From Tenacibaculum sp. MAR_2009_124 (GTDB lineage Bacteria; Bacteroidota; Bacteroidia; Flavobacteriales; Flavobacteriaceae), in assembly GCF_900105455.1 (NCBI RefSeq), contig NZ_FNSF01000002.1, positions 117,501 to 181,500 of the forward strand: DNA of 64,000 nucleotides, given 5' to 3'. Under the pieces are notes generated by a model that saw only the letters and a program-made list of their open reading frames with translations, ran no database searches and had not been told where the DNA came from. This document shows positions 27,481 through 35,364 of the stretch, in pieces (position 1 is the stretch's first letter; each line of letters begins with the position of its first letter). The position numbers and the translations under genes are program-made.

Positions 27481-28704
27481 ATGAATAAACCAGAAGTTGT
27501 AATGATTGGTCTTGGGTATATTGGATTACCTACGGCTGCGTTAATAGCACAAAATGAAGTGAATGTTCATGGTGTTGATATTAATCCAAAAGTTGTTGAG
27601 ACTATTAACAGAGGTGAGATTCATATTGTAGAGCCTGAATTAGATCAAGCGGTTGAGAATGCTGTTAAAAATGGTTATTTAAAAGCTGCTACTAAAGCTG
27701 TAGTAGCAAATAACTATTTAATAGTGGTGCCAACTCCTTTTAAAGGTAAAAATGAGCCAGATATTTCTTTTGTTGAAGCAGCAACACGCGGTATTATTCC
27801 ATTATTAAAAGAAGATGATTTATACGTGATTGAATCTACTTCACCGGTAGGGACTACGGAGAAGATGAGGGACTTAATCTATCAAGAGAGACCTGAGTTA
27901 AAAGATAAATTATACACGGCGTATTGTCCTGAAAGAGTACTTCCAGGAAATGTAATGTATGAACTGGTCCATAACGATAGAGTAATAGGGGGTATAGACG
28001 AAGAATCTACTCAAAAAGCGCTTGAATTTTATGGAAAATATGTAAAAGGAGAATTGCATAAAACTAATGCCCGCACAGCAGAAATGTGTAAGTTAGTTGA
28101 AAATTCTTCAAGAGATGTACAAATTGCATTTGCTAATGAGTTATCTTTAATTTGTGATAAGGCAGATATTAATGTTTGGGAATTAATAAATTTAGCAAAT
28201 AAACATCCAAGAGTAAACATTTTGCAACCAGGATGTGGTGTTGGAGGACACTGTATTGCAGTTGATCCTTATTTCATTGTTTCTGAATATCCAATGGAAT
28301 CTAAAATTATTGGTACAGCTAGAGAGGTAAATAATTATAAATCTTTTTGGTGTGCAGAAAAAATTCAAACTGCAAAATTACAGTTTGAATTAGAACATGG
28401 AAGAAAGCCAAAAGTAGCCTTAATGGGATTGGCTTTTAAGCCGAATATTGACGATTTACGAGAGTCCCCAGCAAAATATATTGTAAATAAAGTTTTGCAA
28501 AATGATAGTAATGGTGAATACTTTATCATAGAACCTAATATTGTAGAACATAAAGTTTTCAAATTAACTGATTATAAAGAAGCAATTGAAAAAGCCGATA
28601 TAATTACTTTCTTAGTTGCACATAATGAATTTAGAGATGTTCAAATTAGTAAAACCAAAATTGTTTTGGATTTTTGTGGAGTTAAAAAAGTAACTTATGA
28701 ATAG
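27481..28704 (+). CDS. wecC: UDP-N-acetyl-D-mannosamine dehydrogenase
   Basis: Oxidises UDP-ManNAc to UDP-ManNAcA, a building block of enterobacterial common antigen and many O-antigens. 407 residues; Rossmann start MIGLGYIGLPTAALIA, ESTSPVGTTEKMRDLI near 118, AYCPERVLPGNVMYELV near 147, and catalytic cysteine C258 in GVGGHCIAVDPYF. The placement directly after wecB confirms the substrate. It overlaps rmlB by 8 bp. Confidence 0.95.
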   Translation: MNKPEVVMIGLGYIGLPTAALIAQNEVNVHGVDINPKVVETINRGEIHIVEPELDQAVENAVKNGYLKAATKAVVANNYLIVVPTPFKGKNEPDISFVEAATRGIIPLLKEDDLYVIESTSPVGTTEKMRDLIYQERPELKDKLYTAYCPERVLPGNVMYELVHNDRVIGGIDEESTQKALEFYGKYVKGELHKTNARTAEMCKLVENSSRDVQIAFANELSLICDKADINVWELINLANKHPRVNILQPGCGVGGHCIAVDPYFIVSEYPMESKIIGTAREVNNYKSFWCAEKIQTAKLQFELEHGRKPKVALMGLAFKPNIDDLRESPAKYIVNKVLQNDSNGEYFIIEPNIVEHKVFKLTDYKEAIEKADIITFLVAHNEFRDVQISKTKIVLDFCGVKKVTYE

Positions 28705-29752
28705 AAAAATATTAATAACAGGTGGAGCAGGCTTTATAGGATCTCATGTAGTTAGATTTTTTGTAAAGGAGTATCAAAACTATGAAATATACAATTTAGA
28801 CGCTCTAACCTATGCAGGAAATCTGGAAAACTTAAAGGATATTGAAAAAAGGCCAAATTATAAGTTTATTAAAGCAGACATTACAAATGAAAACGAAATT
28901 AGGCGGCTTTTTCAAAAGTATAAATTTGATGGAGTTATTCATTTGGCTGCTGAATCTCATGTCGATAGATCAATTAAAGATCCTTTAGCTTTTGCAAGAA
29001 CAAATATATTAGGAACATTAAATCTATTAAATAGTTTTAAAGAACTTTGGTTTAACGATTGGACAGGTAAAAGATTTTATCATGTTAGTACGGACGAGGT
29101 ATATGGAACTCTTGGGAATACAGGCTTATTTACAGAAGAAACATCGTATTCTCCTAACTCACCTTATTCCGCTTCTAAAGCAAGTTCAGATCACTTTGTT
29201 AGATCGTATGGAGAAACTTATGGATTACGATATGTAATTTCTAATTGCTCAAATAATTACGGGCCTAATCATTTTCCGGAAAAATTGATTCCATTATTTA
29301 TTAATAATATTATAAATAATAAATCACTACCAGTTTATGGTAATGGTAATTATACTAGAGACTGGTTGTATGTGATAGATCATGCTATTGCTATAGATAA
29401 AGTTTTTCATCAAGGTGTAAATGAGAATACCTATAATATTGGTGGTTTTAATGAATGGAAGAATATAGATTTAGTTAATCTTTTATGTAGTTTAATGGAT
29501 GAAAAATTAGGTAGAGAGAGTGGAAGTTCTGAAAAGCTAGTAACATTTGTTAAAGACAGGCCGGGGCATGATTTAAGGTATGCAATTGATGCCAATAAGA
29601 TAAATAAAGAACTGGGATGGAAACCTTCTGTTACTTTTGAGCAAGGGTTATCCATGACTATTGACTGGTATCTTCAAAATTCTGAATGGTTAGAAAGAGT
29701 TACTAGTGGAAATTACCAGAATTACTACAACAATTTTTATAGTATTAGATAA
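28697..29752 (+). CDS. rfbB: dTDP-glucose 4,6-dehydratase, copy 1
   Basis: Converts dTDP-glucose to dTDP-4-keto-6-deoxyglucose, branch point for deoxysugars. 351-residue SDR: nucleotide motif [29 protein letters not shown] near 88, the catalytic DE pair in HVSTDEVYG near 133 and [10 protein letters not shown] (YxxxK) near 163. It precedes rfbA copy 1 by 5 bp. No rmlC or rmlD lies anywhere in the window, so the product is not destined for rhamnose here; the genes downstream point to a 2,4,6-trideoxy amino sugar. Confidence 0.96.
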   Translation: MNRKILITGGAGFIGSHVVRFFVKEYQNYEIYNLDALTYAGNLENLKDIEKRPNYKFIKADITNENEIRRLFQKYKFDGVIHLAAESHVDRSIKDPLAFARTNILGTLNLLNSFKELWFNDWTGKRFYHVSTDEVYGTLGNTGLFTEETSYSPNSPYSASKASSDHFVRSYGETYGLRYVISNCSNNYGPNHFPEKLIPLFINNIINNKSLPVYGNGNYTRDWLYVIDHAIAIDKVFHQGVNENTYNIGGFNEWKNIDLVNLLCSLMDEKLGRESGSSEKLVTFVKDRPGHDLRYAIDANKINKELGWKPSVTFEQGLSMTIDWYLQNSEWLERVTSGNYQNYYNNFYSIR

Positions 29753-29757
29753 AAAGT

Positions 29758-30636
29758 ATGAAAGGTATAATTTTAGCAGGCGGATCAGGAACTAGACTTC
29801 ATCCGCTTACACTTGGAGTTTCAAAACAGCTTTTGCCAGTTTATGATAAGCCGATGATATATTATCCTCTATCAGTATTGATGTTGGCAGGGATTAAAGA
29901 GATTTTAATTATATCCACTCCTTATGATTTGCCAAATTTCAAAAAACTTTTTGGAGATGGAGCGCAGTTTGGTCTTAAGCTATCGTATAAAGAACAACCT
30001 TCTCCTGACGGATTAGCACAAGCTTTTATTCTTGGAGAAGCTTTTATAGGAAATGATGATGTGTGCTTGGTGTTAGGTGATAATATTTTTTATGGTGCTG
30101 GGTTACAAAAATTGTTAACATCTTCTGTACATATTGTGAAGAATGAAGGAAAAGCAGTTGTATTTGGAAACTATGTAAATGACCCCGAAAGATATGGCGT
30201 TGCAGAATTTGATAAGTATAATAATGTTATAAGTATTGAAGAAAAACCTAATGATCCAAAATCTAACTTTGCGGTAGTAGGATTATATTTTTATCCCAAT
30301 TCCGTTGTAGAAATAGCTAAGAATGTAAAACCATCAGATAGAGGTGAATTAGAAATTACCTCGGTAAATCAAGAATATTTAAAATTGTCTCATTTAAAAA
30401 TGCAGATTTTAAGTAGAGGTTTTGCTTGGTTAGATACAGGTACACACGAGTCCTTAACAGAAGCTACAGAATTTGTTAAAGCGGTAGAAAAAAGAACGGG
30501 ACTAAAAATTGCTTGTTTAGAAGAGATCGCTTTAAAAATGAATATGATTGACAGATTAAAATTAAAAAACTCAGTAAAGGATTTGAAAGGAGATTATTAT
30601 GATTACATAAAGAATATATTGAAATCTAATAATTGA
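29758..30636 (+). CDS. rfbA: Glucose-1-phosphate thymidylyltransferase, copy 1
   Basis: Forms dTDP-glucose from dTTP and glucose-1-phosphate. The 292-residue protein begins [18 protein letters not shown] with the nucleotide-binding loop and has [25 protein letters not shown] with the metal aspartate, and [19 protein letters not shown] C-terminal sequence (here [15 protein letters not shown]). Paired with rfbB copy 1. A second, clearly related but diverged copy lies at 46447. Confidence 0.96.
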   Translation: MKGIILAGGSGTRLHPLTLGVSKQLLPVYDKPMIYYPLSVLMLAGIKEILIISTPYDLPNFKKLFGDGAQFGLKLSYKEQPSPDGLAQAFILGEAFIGNDDVCLVLGDNIFYGAGLQKLLTSSVHIVKNEGKAVVFGNYVNDPERYGVAEFDKYNNVISIEEKPNDPKSNFAVVGLYFYPNSVVEIAKNVKPSDRGELEITSVNQEYLKLSHLKMQILSRGFAWLDTGTHESLTEATEFVKAVEKRTGLKIACLEEIALKMNMIDRLKLKNSVKDLKGDYYDYIKNILKSNN

Positions 30637-30722
30637 ATTTAAATTATAAAGAATCAATAATATTCTAAAAAAAACTAAAAAATAATTTTAGATTAATTTT
30701 GTTGATGTATAATATATAACTT

Positions 30723-31358
30723 ATGAAAATTACAATTTTAACAGATAATCCGAAAAGTTGGGTATTACCGTACATTGAAGATTTAAAAAAGAAGTTATGT
30801 ATTCATGACGTAAATCATATTTTTAGCTCAAAGGAAATTAAAAAAGGAGATTTAATGTTGATTCTAAGTTGTGAAAGTATTCTGAAAAAATCACATTTAT
30901 CTTATCATACTAGCAATATAGTTGTTCATCCAAGTAAATTACCAATGGGTAAGGGGTGGTCACCAGTTGCATGGCAGATTCTTGATGGTTTTGATAAAAT
31001 ACCGTTAAGTTTGTTTGAAGCTAATGAAAAAGTTGATGCAGGTGATATTTATATTTTAGACTATTTCTATTTAAAAGGAGGTGAATTGAATGATGAAATT
31101 AAGCATAAACAAGGGACTAAAACAATTGAAATGGTTTTAAAATATATCGAAAACTTTGCCACAATTGAGGGGGTACCTCAAACAGGAGAAGAAACTTTTT
31201 ATAAGAAAAGATCCATCAAGGATAGTCAACTTGACATAAATAAAACAATTAAAGAACAATTTAATCTTTTGAGAGTTGTTGATAACGAAAGATATCCTGC
31301 TTTCTTTTTTAAAGATGGTCAAAAATATAAATTAAAAATTTTAAAAGCTGATGATTAA
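30723..31358 (+). CDS. Sugar N-formyltransferase-like protein
   Basis: 211-residue protein of the formyltransferase fold (Fmt/ArnA/WlaRD superfamily), which moves a formyl group from N10-formyltetrahydrofolate to a sugar amine. Visible: IVVHPSKLPMGKGWSPVAWQ (66-85), with catalytic His69, and LFEANEKVDAGDIY, where D105 matches the catalytic aspartate of D-x-G. The usual asparagine two residues before the histidine is Val67; as far as I recall this is so in a whole VxHPSxLPKGxGWSP subfamily. C-terminal LDINKTIKEQFNLLRVVDN is typical of that subfamily. Next to amino-sugar genes, it probably formylates the 4-amine made by the aminotransferase at 33096. Confidence 0.83.
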   Translation: MKITILTDNPKSWVLPYIEDLKKKLCIHDVNHIFSSKEIKKGDLMLILSCESILKKSHLSYHTSNIVVHPSKLPMGKGWSPVAWQILDGFDKIPLSLFEANEKVDAGDIYILDYFYLKGGELNDEIKHKQGTKTIEMVLKYIENFATIEGVPQTGEETFYKKRSIKDSQLDINKTIKEQFNLLRVVDNERYPAFFFKDGQKYKLKILKADD

Positions 31359-31449
31359 TTTTCTTAAGTCTGTGCTAAGAGAGGAGAATCAGTTTTTTTT
31401 AATTAAGGAAGTAGTTAAGTGTTAGAAAGAGAAGGGTTAAGTTGTAAGA

Positions 31450-31677
31450 GTGAAAATTACAAAAATACCATTTAGAGAATTGTATATTAGGTATTTTGAT
31501 AAAGAATCCCATTACATATATGATGCTGTAAGTACGGGAGTTTTATCTAATTTGTTTCTGGAGGTAACAGAGATTAAAGAAATAAAGATAAAATATAGAA
31601 TATTGTTTTACATAAAAAATATTAAGAAGCAAGCATCATTATTGAAATTAAAAACTACTTATTGTGGAGAAAATTGA
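31450..31677 (+). CDS. Small hypothetical protein (75 aa, GTG start)
   Basis: Reading frame of 75 codons from a GTG at 31450, overlapping the start of the 2,3-dehydratase gene by 14 bp. Basic, with a hydrophobic middle (YDAVSTGVLSNLFLEV) and many Lys/Ile residues; I recognise no family. The overlap suggests translational coupling to the dehydratase, but it could equally be a decayed gene remnant. A 91-bp gap separates it from the formyltransferase. Confidence 0.35.
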   Translation: MKITKIPFRELYIRYFDKESHYIYDAVSTGVLSNLFLEVTEIKEIKIKYRILFYIKNIKKQASLLKLKTTYCGEN

Positions 31678-33085
31678 ATCAATAGAAACATCTTTTTTAA
31701 AGTCTGCTTTAACTGAAGAAAATCCATTTATCAAAACGGAAGATATTATAAAATGGTTAGAAATAAGGAATAAAGAAGTAACAGTAAATGTTAAAAAAGT
31801 TACATTTAATGAGCTTGAAAATTGGAAATTAAATAGAACAGCAGGGAAATTAAAGCACAGTTCAGGTAGTTTTTTTTCAATAGATGGACTTAAAGTAAAA
31901 ACCAATATAGGGAAAGTACGACAATGGGAGCAGCCTATAATAAATCAACCAGAAATAGGCTATTTAGGTATTATTACGAAAGAATTTAATGGTCTTTTAT
32001 ATTTTTTATTACAGGCAAAAATAGAACCAGGTAATGTTAACAACGTGCAACTTTCCCCAACATTACAAGCGACAAAAAGTAATTATACTCTGGTGCATAA
32101 GGGAAAAAAACCATTGTATTTAGAATATTTTCAAAATGCAAAAAAAGAAGAAATCCTTATAGATCAATTGCAGTCAGAGCAAGGTGCTCGTTTTTTAAGA
32201 AAAAGAAATAGGAATATTATAATAAAAATAGAAGAAGAAATAGAGGTTCAAGAAAACTTTATTTGGCTTACATTAGCTCAAATTAAAAAGCTTATTTTAC
32301 TTGATAATTTGATTAATATGGATACCCGCACAGTAATTTCGGGTATTACATTTCAATCTTCAGAGGGATGTCTTTCTGTGGGGCAGGAAGTTAACTCTAT
32401 GTTGTTTAAAGATAGTTTTGAAGCGAAAATGTTACTATCGATATTACACACTAAACTTTCACTATATACATTTGAAGAAATTATAGGGTGGCTAACTTTT
32501 TTGAAATGTAAATACGAATTAGAAACCAGACCTATTTCCATCTTTGAAACAAAAAACTGGTTAATAAAAGATAATGAAATATATCACGCTGAAAATAAGT
32601 ATTTTAAAGTAATAGCTGCTCAGGTGGAGATTACAAATAGGGAAATTTCATCTTGGTATCAGCCACTTATTGAGCCAATAGAAGAAGGTTTAGTAGCTTT
32701 TGTAGTAAAAGAAATAAAAGGTGTCTATCATTTTTTAGTACAAGCTAAAGTAGAATGTGGGAATTTTGACACAATAGAAATGGCTCCCACTGTTCAATGT
32801 ATCACTGGAAGTTATAAGAATAGTAAAGAAGTACCTTTTCTAAATTATGTTTTAAGTGCCTCTAAAGAGCAAATAAAGTTTGATACTTTACAATCAGAAG
32901 AAGGGGGGCGCTTTTATCAAGAACAAAATAGAAGTATAATTATTGAAGCAGATAAAGATTTTTCAGAACAAGTTCCGGAAAATTATATATGGCTCACATT
33001 GAATCAGTTAACAACTTTTTTAAAGTTTAATAACTTTTTAAATATTCAATCTAGAAGCTTAATTTCGGCTATCAATTTTATTTAA
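31664..33085 (+). CDS. NDP-hexose 2,3-dehydratase family protein (EvaA/TylX3-like)
   Basis: Predicted to remove water across C2-C3 of dTDP-4-keto-6-deoxyglucose, giving the 3,4-diketo-2,6-dideoxy sugar. The 473-residue protein is built of two tandem homologous halves, as in EvaA/TylX3. Each has a W-x2-P segment (VRQWEQPIINQPEIGYLG near 88; SWYQPLIEPIEEGLVAFV near 331), then LLQAKIEPGNVNNVQLSPT or LVQAKVECGNFDTIEMAPT, then QLQSEQGARF or LQSEEGGRFY. The GTG at 31664 gives the expected full length. Such enzymes are best known from actinomycete antibiotic sugars; seeing one with rmlAB, an aminotransferase and a formyltransferase is the notable point of this locus. Confidence 0.88.
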   Translation: MEKIESIETSFLKSALTEENPFIKTEDIIKWLEIRNKEVTVNVKKVTFNELENWKLNRTAGKLKHSSGSFFSIDGLKVKTNIGKVRQWEQPIINQPEIGYLGIITKEFNGLLYFLLQAKIEPGNVNNVQLSPTLQATKSNYTLVHKGKKPLYLEYFQNAKKEEILIDQLQSEQGARFLRKRNRNIIIKIEEEIEVQENFIWLTLAQIKKLILLDNLINMDTRTVISGITFQSSEGCLSVGQEVNSMLFKDSFEAKMLLSILHTKLSLYTFEEIIGWLTFLKCKYELETRPISIFETKNWLIKDNEIYHAENKYFKVIAAQVEITNREISSWYQPLIEPIEEGLVAFVVKEIKGVYHFLVQAKVECGNFDTIEMAPTVQCITGSYKNSKEVPFLNYVLSASKEQIKFDTLQSEEGGRFYQEQNRSIIIEADKDFSEQVPENYIWLTLNQLTTFLKFNNFLNIQSRSLISAINFI

Positions 33086-33095
33086 AATATTTAAT

Positions 33096-34232
33096 ATGAG
33101 AATACCTTTTAACAAAGTATATATAGCAGGGGATGAAGAAAAATACCTTTTAGATTCGTTATATTCAGGTAGGCATTGCGGAAATCATTCATATTGCAAA
33201 AAAGTAATTTCTCTTATGAAAGAGAAACATTCATTTAATGAAATTTTTTTAGTGCCATCAGGTACGGCAGCTCTTGAAATGGGTGCATTATTAGCAGGGA
33301 TAAAACCAGGAGATGAAGTTATTTTACCCTCTTATACATTCAGCTCTACAGTAAATTCTATTGTGATTTTTGGAGCAATACCTGTTTTTTGTGAAGTAGA
33401 AAAAGAAACTATGAATATTGATGCTTCCAAAATCGAGGAGTTAATTACACCGAAAACTAAAATGATTCTTCCTATTGATTATGCAGGGATTTCATGTGAA
33501 ATTGATAAAATAATGGAAATAGCAGAAAAGTACGAGCTCATTGTTATGCAAGATTGTGCTCAATCTTATGGAAGTTATTATAAAGGTAAAGCGTGTGGTA
33601 CACAAGCCCATATAGCTACATTTAGTTTTCATGAAACAAAAAATTTTAACGCAGGAGAAGGAGGAGCTTTAATGGTTAATAAAAAAGAATGGCGAGAGAG
33701 AGCTTATTTTTTACAAGAAAAAGGAACAGATAGAAGATTAGTACTAAAAGGAGTAAAAAATAAATATAGTTGGGTTGATATAGGTTCAAGCTATTTATTA
33801 TCAGATATTCTAGCAGCTATTCTATTAGCTCAATTGGAAAAAGAAGATGAAGTGAAAGAGATTAGAAGTAAAATAACCAAAGCTTATTTAGAACTCTTCT
33901 CAGATTATAACAATAATATTTCTTTTTTCCAACTTTCTAAAAATGTTGAAATTAATCATCACGCATTTTGGGTGGTTTTTGATACAAAAGAAAATTCAGA
34001 ACAGTTTATGACTTTGTTGAGAGAGAAAAATATTGCAGCTTATATTGGGTATCTGCCTCTTCATTCTTCAAAAAAAGGTATGACATTTGGTTATCAACCA
34101 GAAGATTTACCGATTACTGAACATTTGGCGTCAAAAATTGTAAGAATGCCTTTCTATACCGATTTAGGAAAGGAAGGTTTAGATTACTGTATTAAATCTA
34201 TGAAAGAAGTATTAAATAAAATTTATAATTAA
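33096..34232 (+). CDS. Sugar 4-aminotransferase, WecE-like (DegT/DnrJ/EryC1 family)
   Basis: PLP-dependent transaminase of a nucleotide 4-ketosugar. 378 residues; GTAALEMGALLAGIKPGDEV, then QDCAQSYGS near 152, and the PLP lysine K182 in SFHETKNFNAGEGGA, the hallmark string of WecE, which makes dTDP-4-amino-4,6-dideoxygalactose. Given the 2,3-dehydratase before it and the 3-ketoreductase after it, the substrate here is more likely the 4-keto-2,6-dideoxy sugar, yielding a 4-amino-2,4,6-trideoxyhexose. If it works directly on 4-keto-6-deoxyglucose, Fuc4N would result. Spacing of 10 bp from the dehydratase supports one operon. Confidence 0.88.
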   Translation: MRIPFNKVYIAGDEEKYLLDSLYSGRHCGNHSYCKKVISLMKEKHSFNEIFLVPSGTAALEMGALLAGIKPGDEVILPSYTFSSTVNSIVIFGAIPVFCEVEKETMNIDASKIEELITPKTKMILPIDYAGISCEIDKIMEIAEKYELIVMQDCAQSYGSYYKGKACGTQAHIATFSFHETKNFNAGEGGALMVNKKEWRERAYFLQEKGTDRRLVLKGVKNKYSWVDIGSSYLLSDILAAILLAQLEKEDEVKEIRSKITKAYLELFSDYNNNISFFQLSKNVEINHHAFWVVFDTKENSEQFMTLLREKNIAAYIGYLPLHSSKKGMTFGYQPEDLPITEHLASKIVRMPFYTDLGKEGLDYCIKSMKEVLNKIYN

Positions 34233-34238
34233 TTCATT

Positions 34239-35198
34239 ATGTTAAAATTTGCGGTTGTTGGATGTGGTAATTTAGCATTAAAATACTCAATACCAGCTTT
34301 GATTAATTCGAGAGAGAGTGAATTAATAGTTTGTGTAAATACTAGTGAAAAACCAAAAAAAATAATAGAACAAGAGTTTAATATTCCATTCGAAATATCT
34401 TTTAAAGAAGCTATAAGAAAATATGATTTTGATGCCGTTTATATATCAACTCCTACAGGGAGTCATGCAGAAATAGTTACGATAGCTGCTCACAACAAGA
34501 AACATATTCTTTGTGAAAAATCGCTCGGTGTAAACCCAAATGAAGTTTCAAAAATGATTGAAATTTGCAAAAAAAATAAAGTTGCCATTTTTGAAGGATT
34601 TATGTATCAATTTCACACACAGCATCGTTTTGTTAAAAAATTAATAGATAAAGGTGAAATAGGTACACCTTTACATTTTAAAGGATGGTTTGGTTTTCCT
34701 CCAATTAATCCAAATGATTTTAGGTATGATAAAAATAAAGGAGGAGGAGCAGTTTTAGATGCAGGATCCTATACAGTTCATGCGGCGAGACATTTTTTTA
34801 AAAGAGAGCCTATCAAAGGTTTTTCAATTATAGAAAATGAAGGGTATAAAGTAGAAATAAGAGGTAATGTATTGTTGAATTTTGATAATAATAGAACAGC
34901 AAGTTTAGCGTTTGGGTTTAATAATATGTATCAAAACAAATATACAATATGGGGTACTAAAGGAATAATTACTTTAGAAAGAGCGTTTGCAGTTCCACCA
35001 GATTTTAGTCCTATTTGTATATTAGAGAAGCAAGGTTATAAAGAAAAATTTACTTTAGAGCCATGCAACCATTTTATTGAAGAAATAAAATATTTCGTAG
35101 ATAATTTTGTTAATGAAAAAATAAAAAAAGAATGGAGAAATGAAGCTTTAATTCAATCTCACCTATTAAATTTAATAAAAGAAGAAACCTTATTTTAA
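34239..35198 (+). CDS. NDP-hexose 3-ketoreductase-like (Gfo/Idh/MocA family)
   Basis: 319-residue NAD(P)H oxidoreductase. Rossmann start FAVVGCGNLALKYSIPAL; LCEKSLGVNPNEVSKMIE near 90; FEGFMYQFHTQHRF near 118; RYDKNKGGGAVLDAGSYTVHA near 165; and NNMYQNKYTIWGTKGIITL with AFAVPP near 240. The last three match enzymes such as KijD10, SpnN and TylC1, which reduce C3 of the 3,4-diketo-2,6-dideoxy sugar released by the 2,3-dehydratase. It starts 6 bp after the aminotransferase. Together these give the 2-deoxy branch of the pathway. The stereochemistry at C3 cannot be predicted here. Confidence 0.85.
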   Translation: MLKFAVVGCGNLALKYSIPALINSRESELIVCVNTSEKPKKIIEQEFNIPFEISFKEAIRKYDFDAVYISTPTGSHAEIVTIAAHNKKHILCEKSLGVNPNEVSKMIEICKKNKVAIFEGFMYQFHTQHRFVKKLIDKGEIGTPLHFKGWFGFPPINPNDFRYDKNKGGGAVLDAGSYTVHAARHFFKREPIKGFSIIENEGYKVEIRGNVLLNFDNNRTASLAFGFNNMYQNKYTIWGTKGIITLERAFAVPPDFSPICILEKQGYKEKFTLEPCNHFIEEIKYFVDNFVNEKIKKEWRNEALIQSHLLNLIKEETLF

Positions 35199-35208
35199 CT
35201 TATTATAC

Positions 35209-35364
35209 ATGAAAGTACACGTATTTAGTAATGTACAAAATAAAAAAATACAATTATTTTTTTCTGATTATTATTTATATAAATTGGTAAGACTTACTTT
35301 ATTACCTGAATTATCTGATAAAGATATTAAAATATATTCAGGTGCAAATTTAAAATTTCTGTAA
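35209..35364 (+). CDS. Small hypothetical protein (51 aa) coupled to wzx
   Basis: A 51-codon frame from ATG at 35209 to TAA at 35362-35364, starting 10 bp after the 3-ketoreductase and sharing the TAATG overlap with the flippase start at 35364. It fills the only gap between two tightly packed genes. The sequence (MKVHVFSNVQ, then LFFSDYYLYKLVRLTLLPEL) shows no known motif. It could be a genuine small protein or the remnant of a glycosyltransferase N-terminus (the start resembles GT openings). Confidence 0.4.
   Translation: MKVHVFSNVQNKKIQLFFSDYYLYKLVRLTLLPELSDKDIKIYSGANLKFL

Noticed and set aside
33096..34232. Aminotransferase as the WbpE partner of the WlbA-like enzyme
   Set aside because: Carries the WecE hallmark SFHETKN around the PLP lysine and sits in the dTDP-sugar gene run, so a 4-aminotransferase on a dTDP sugar fits better.
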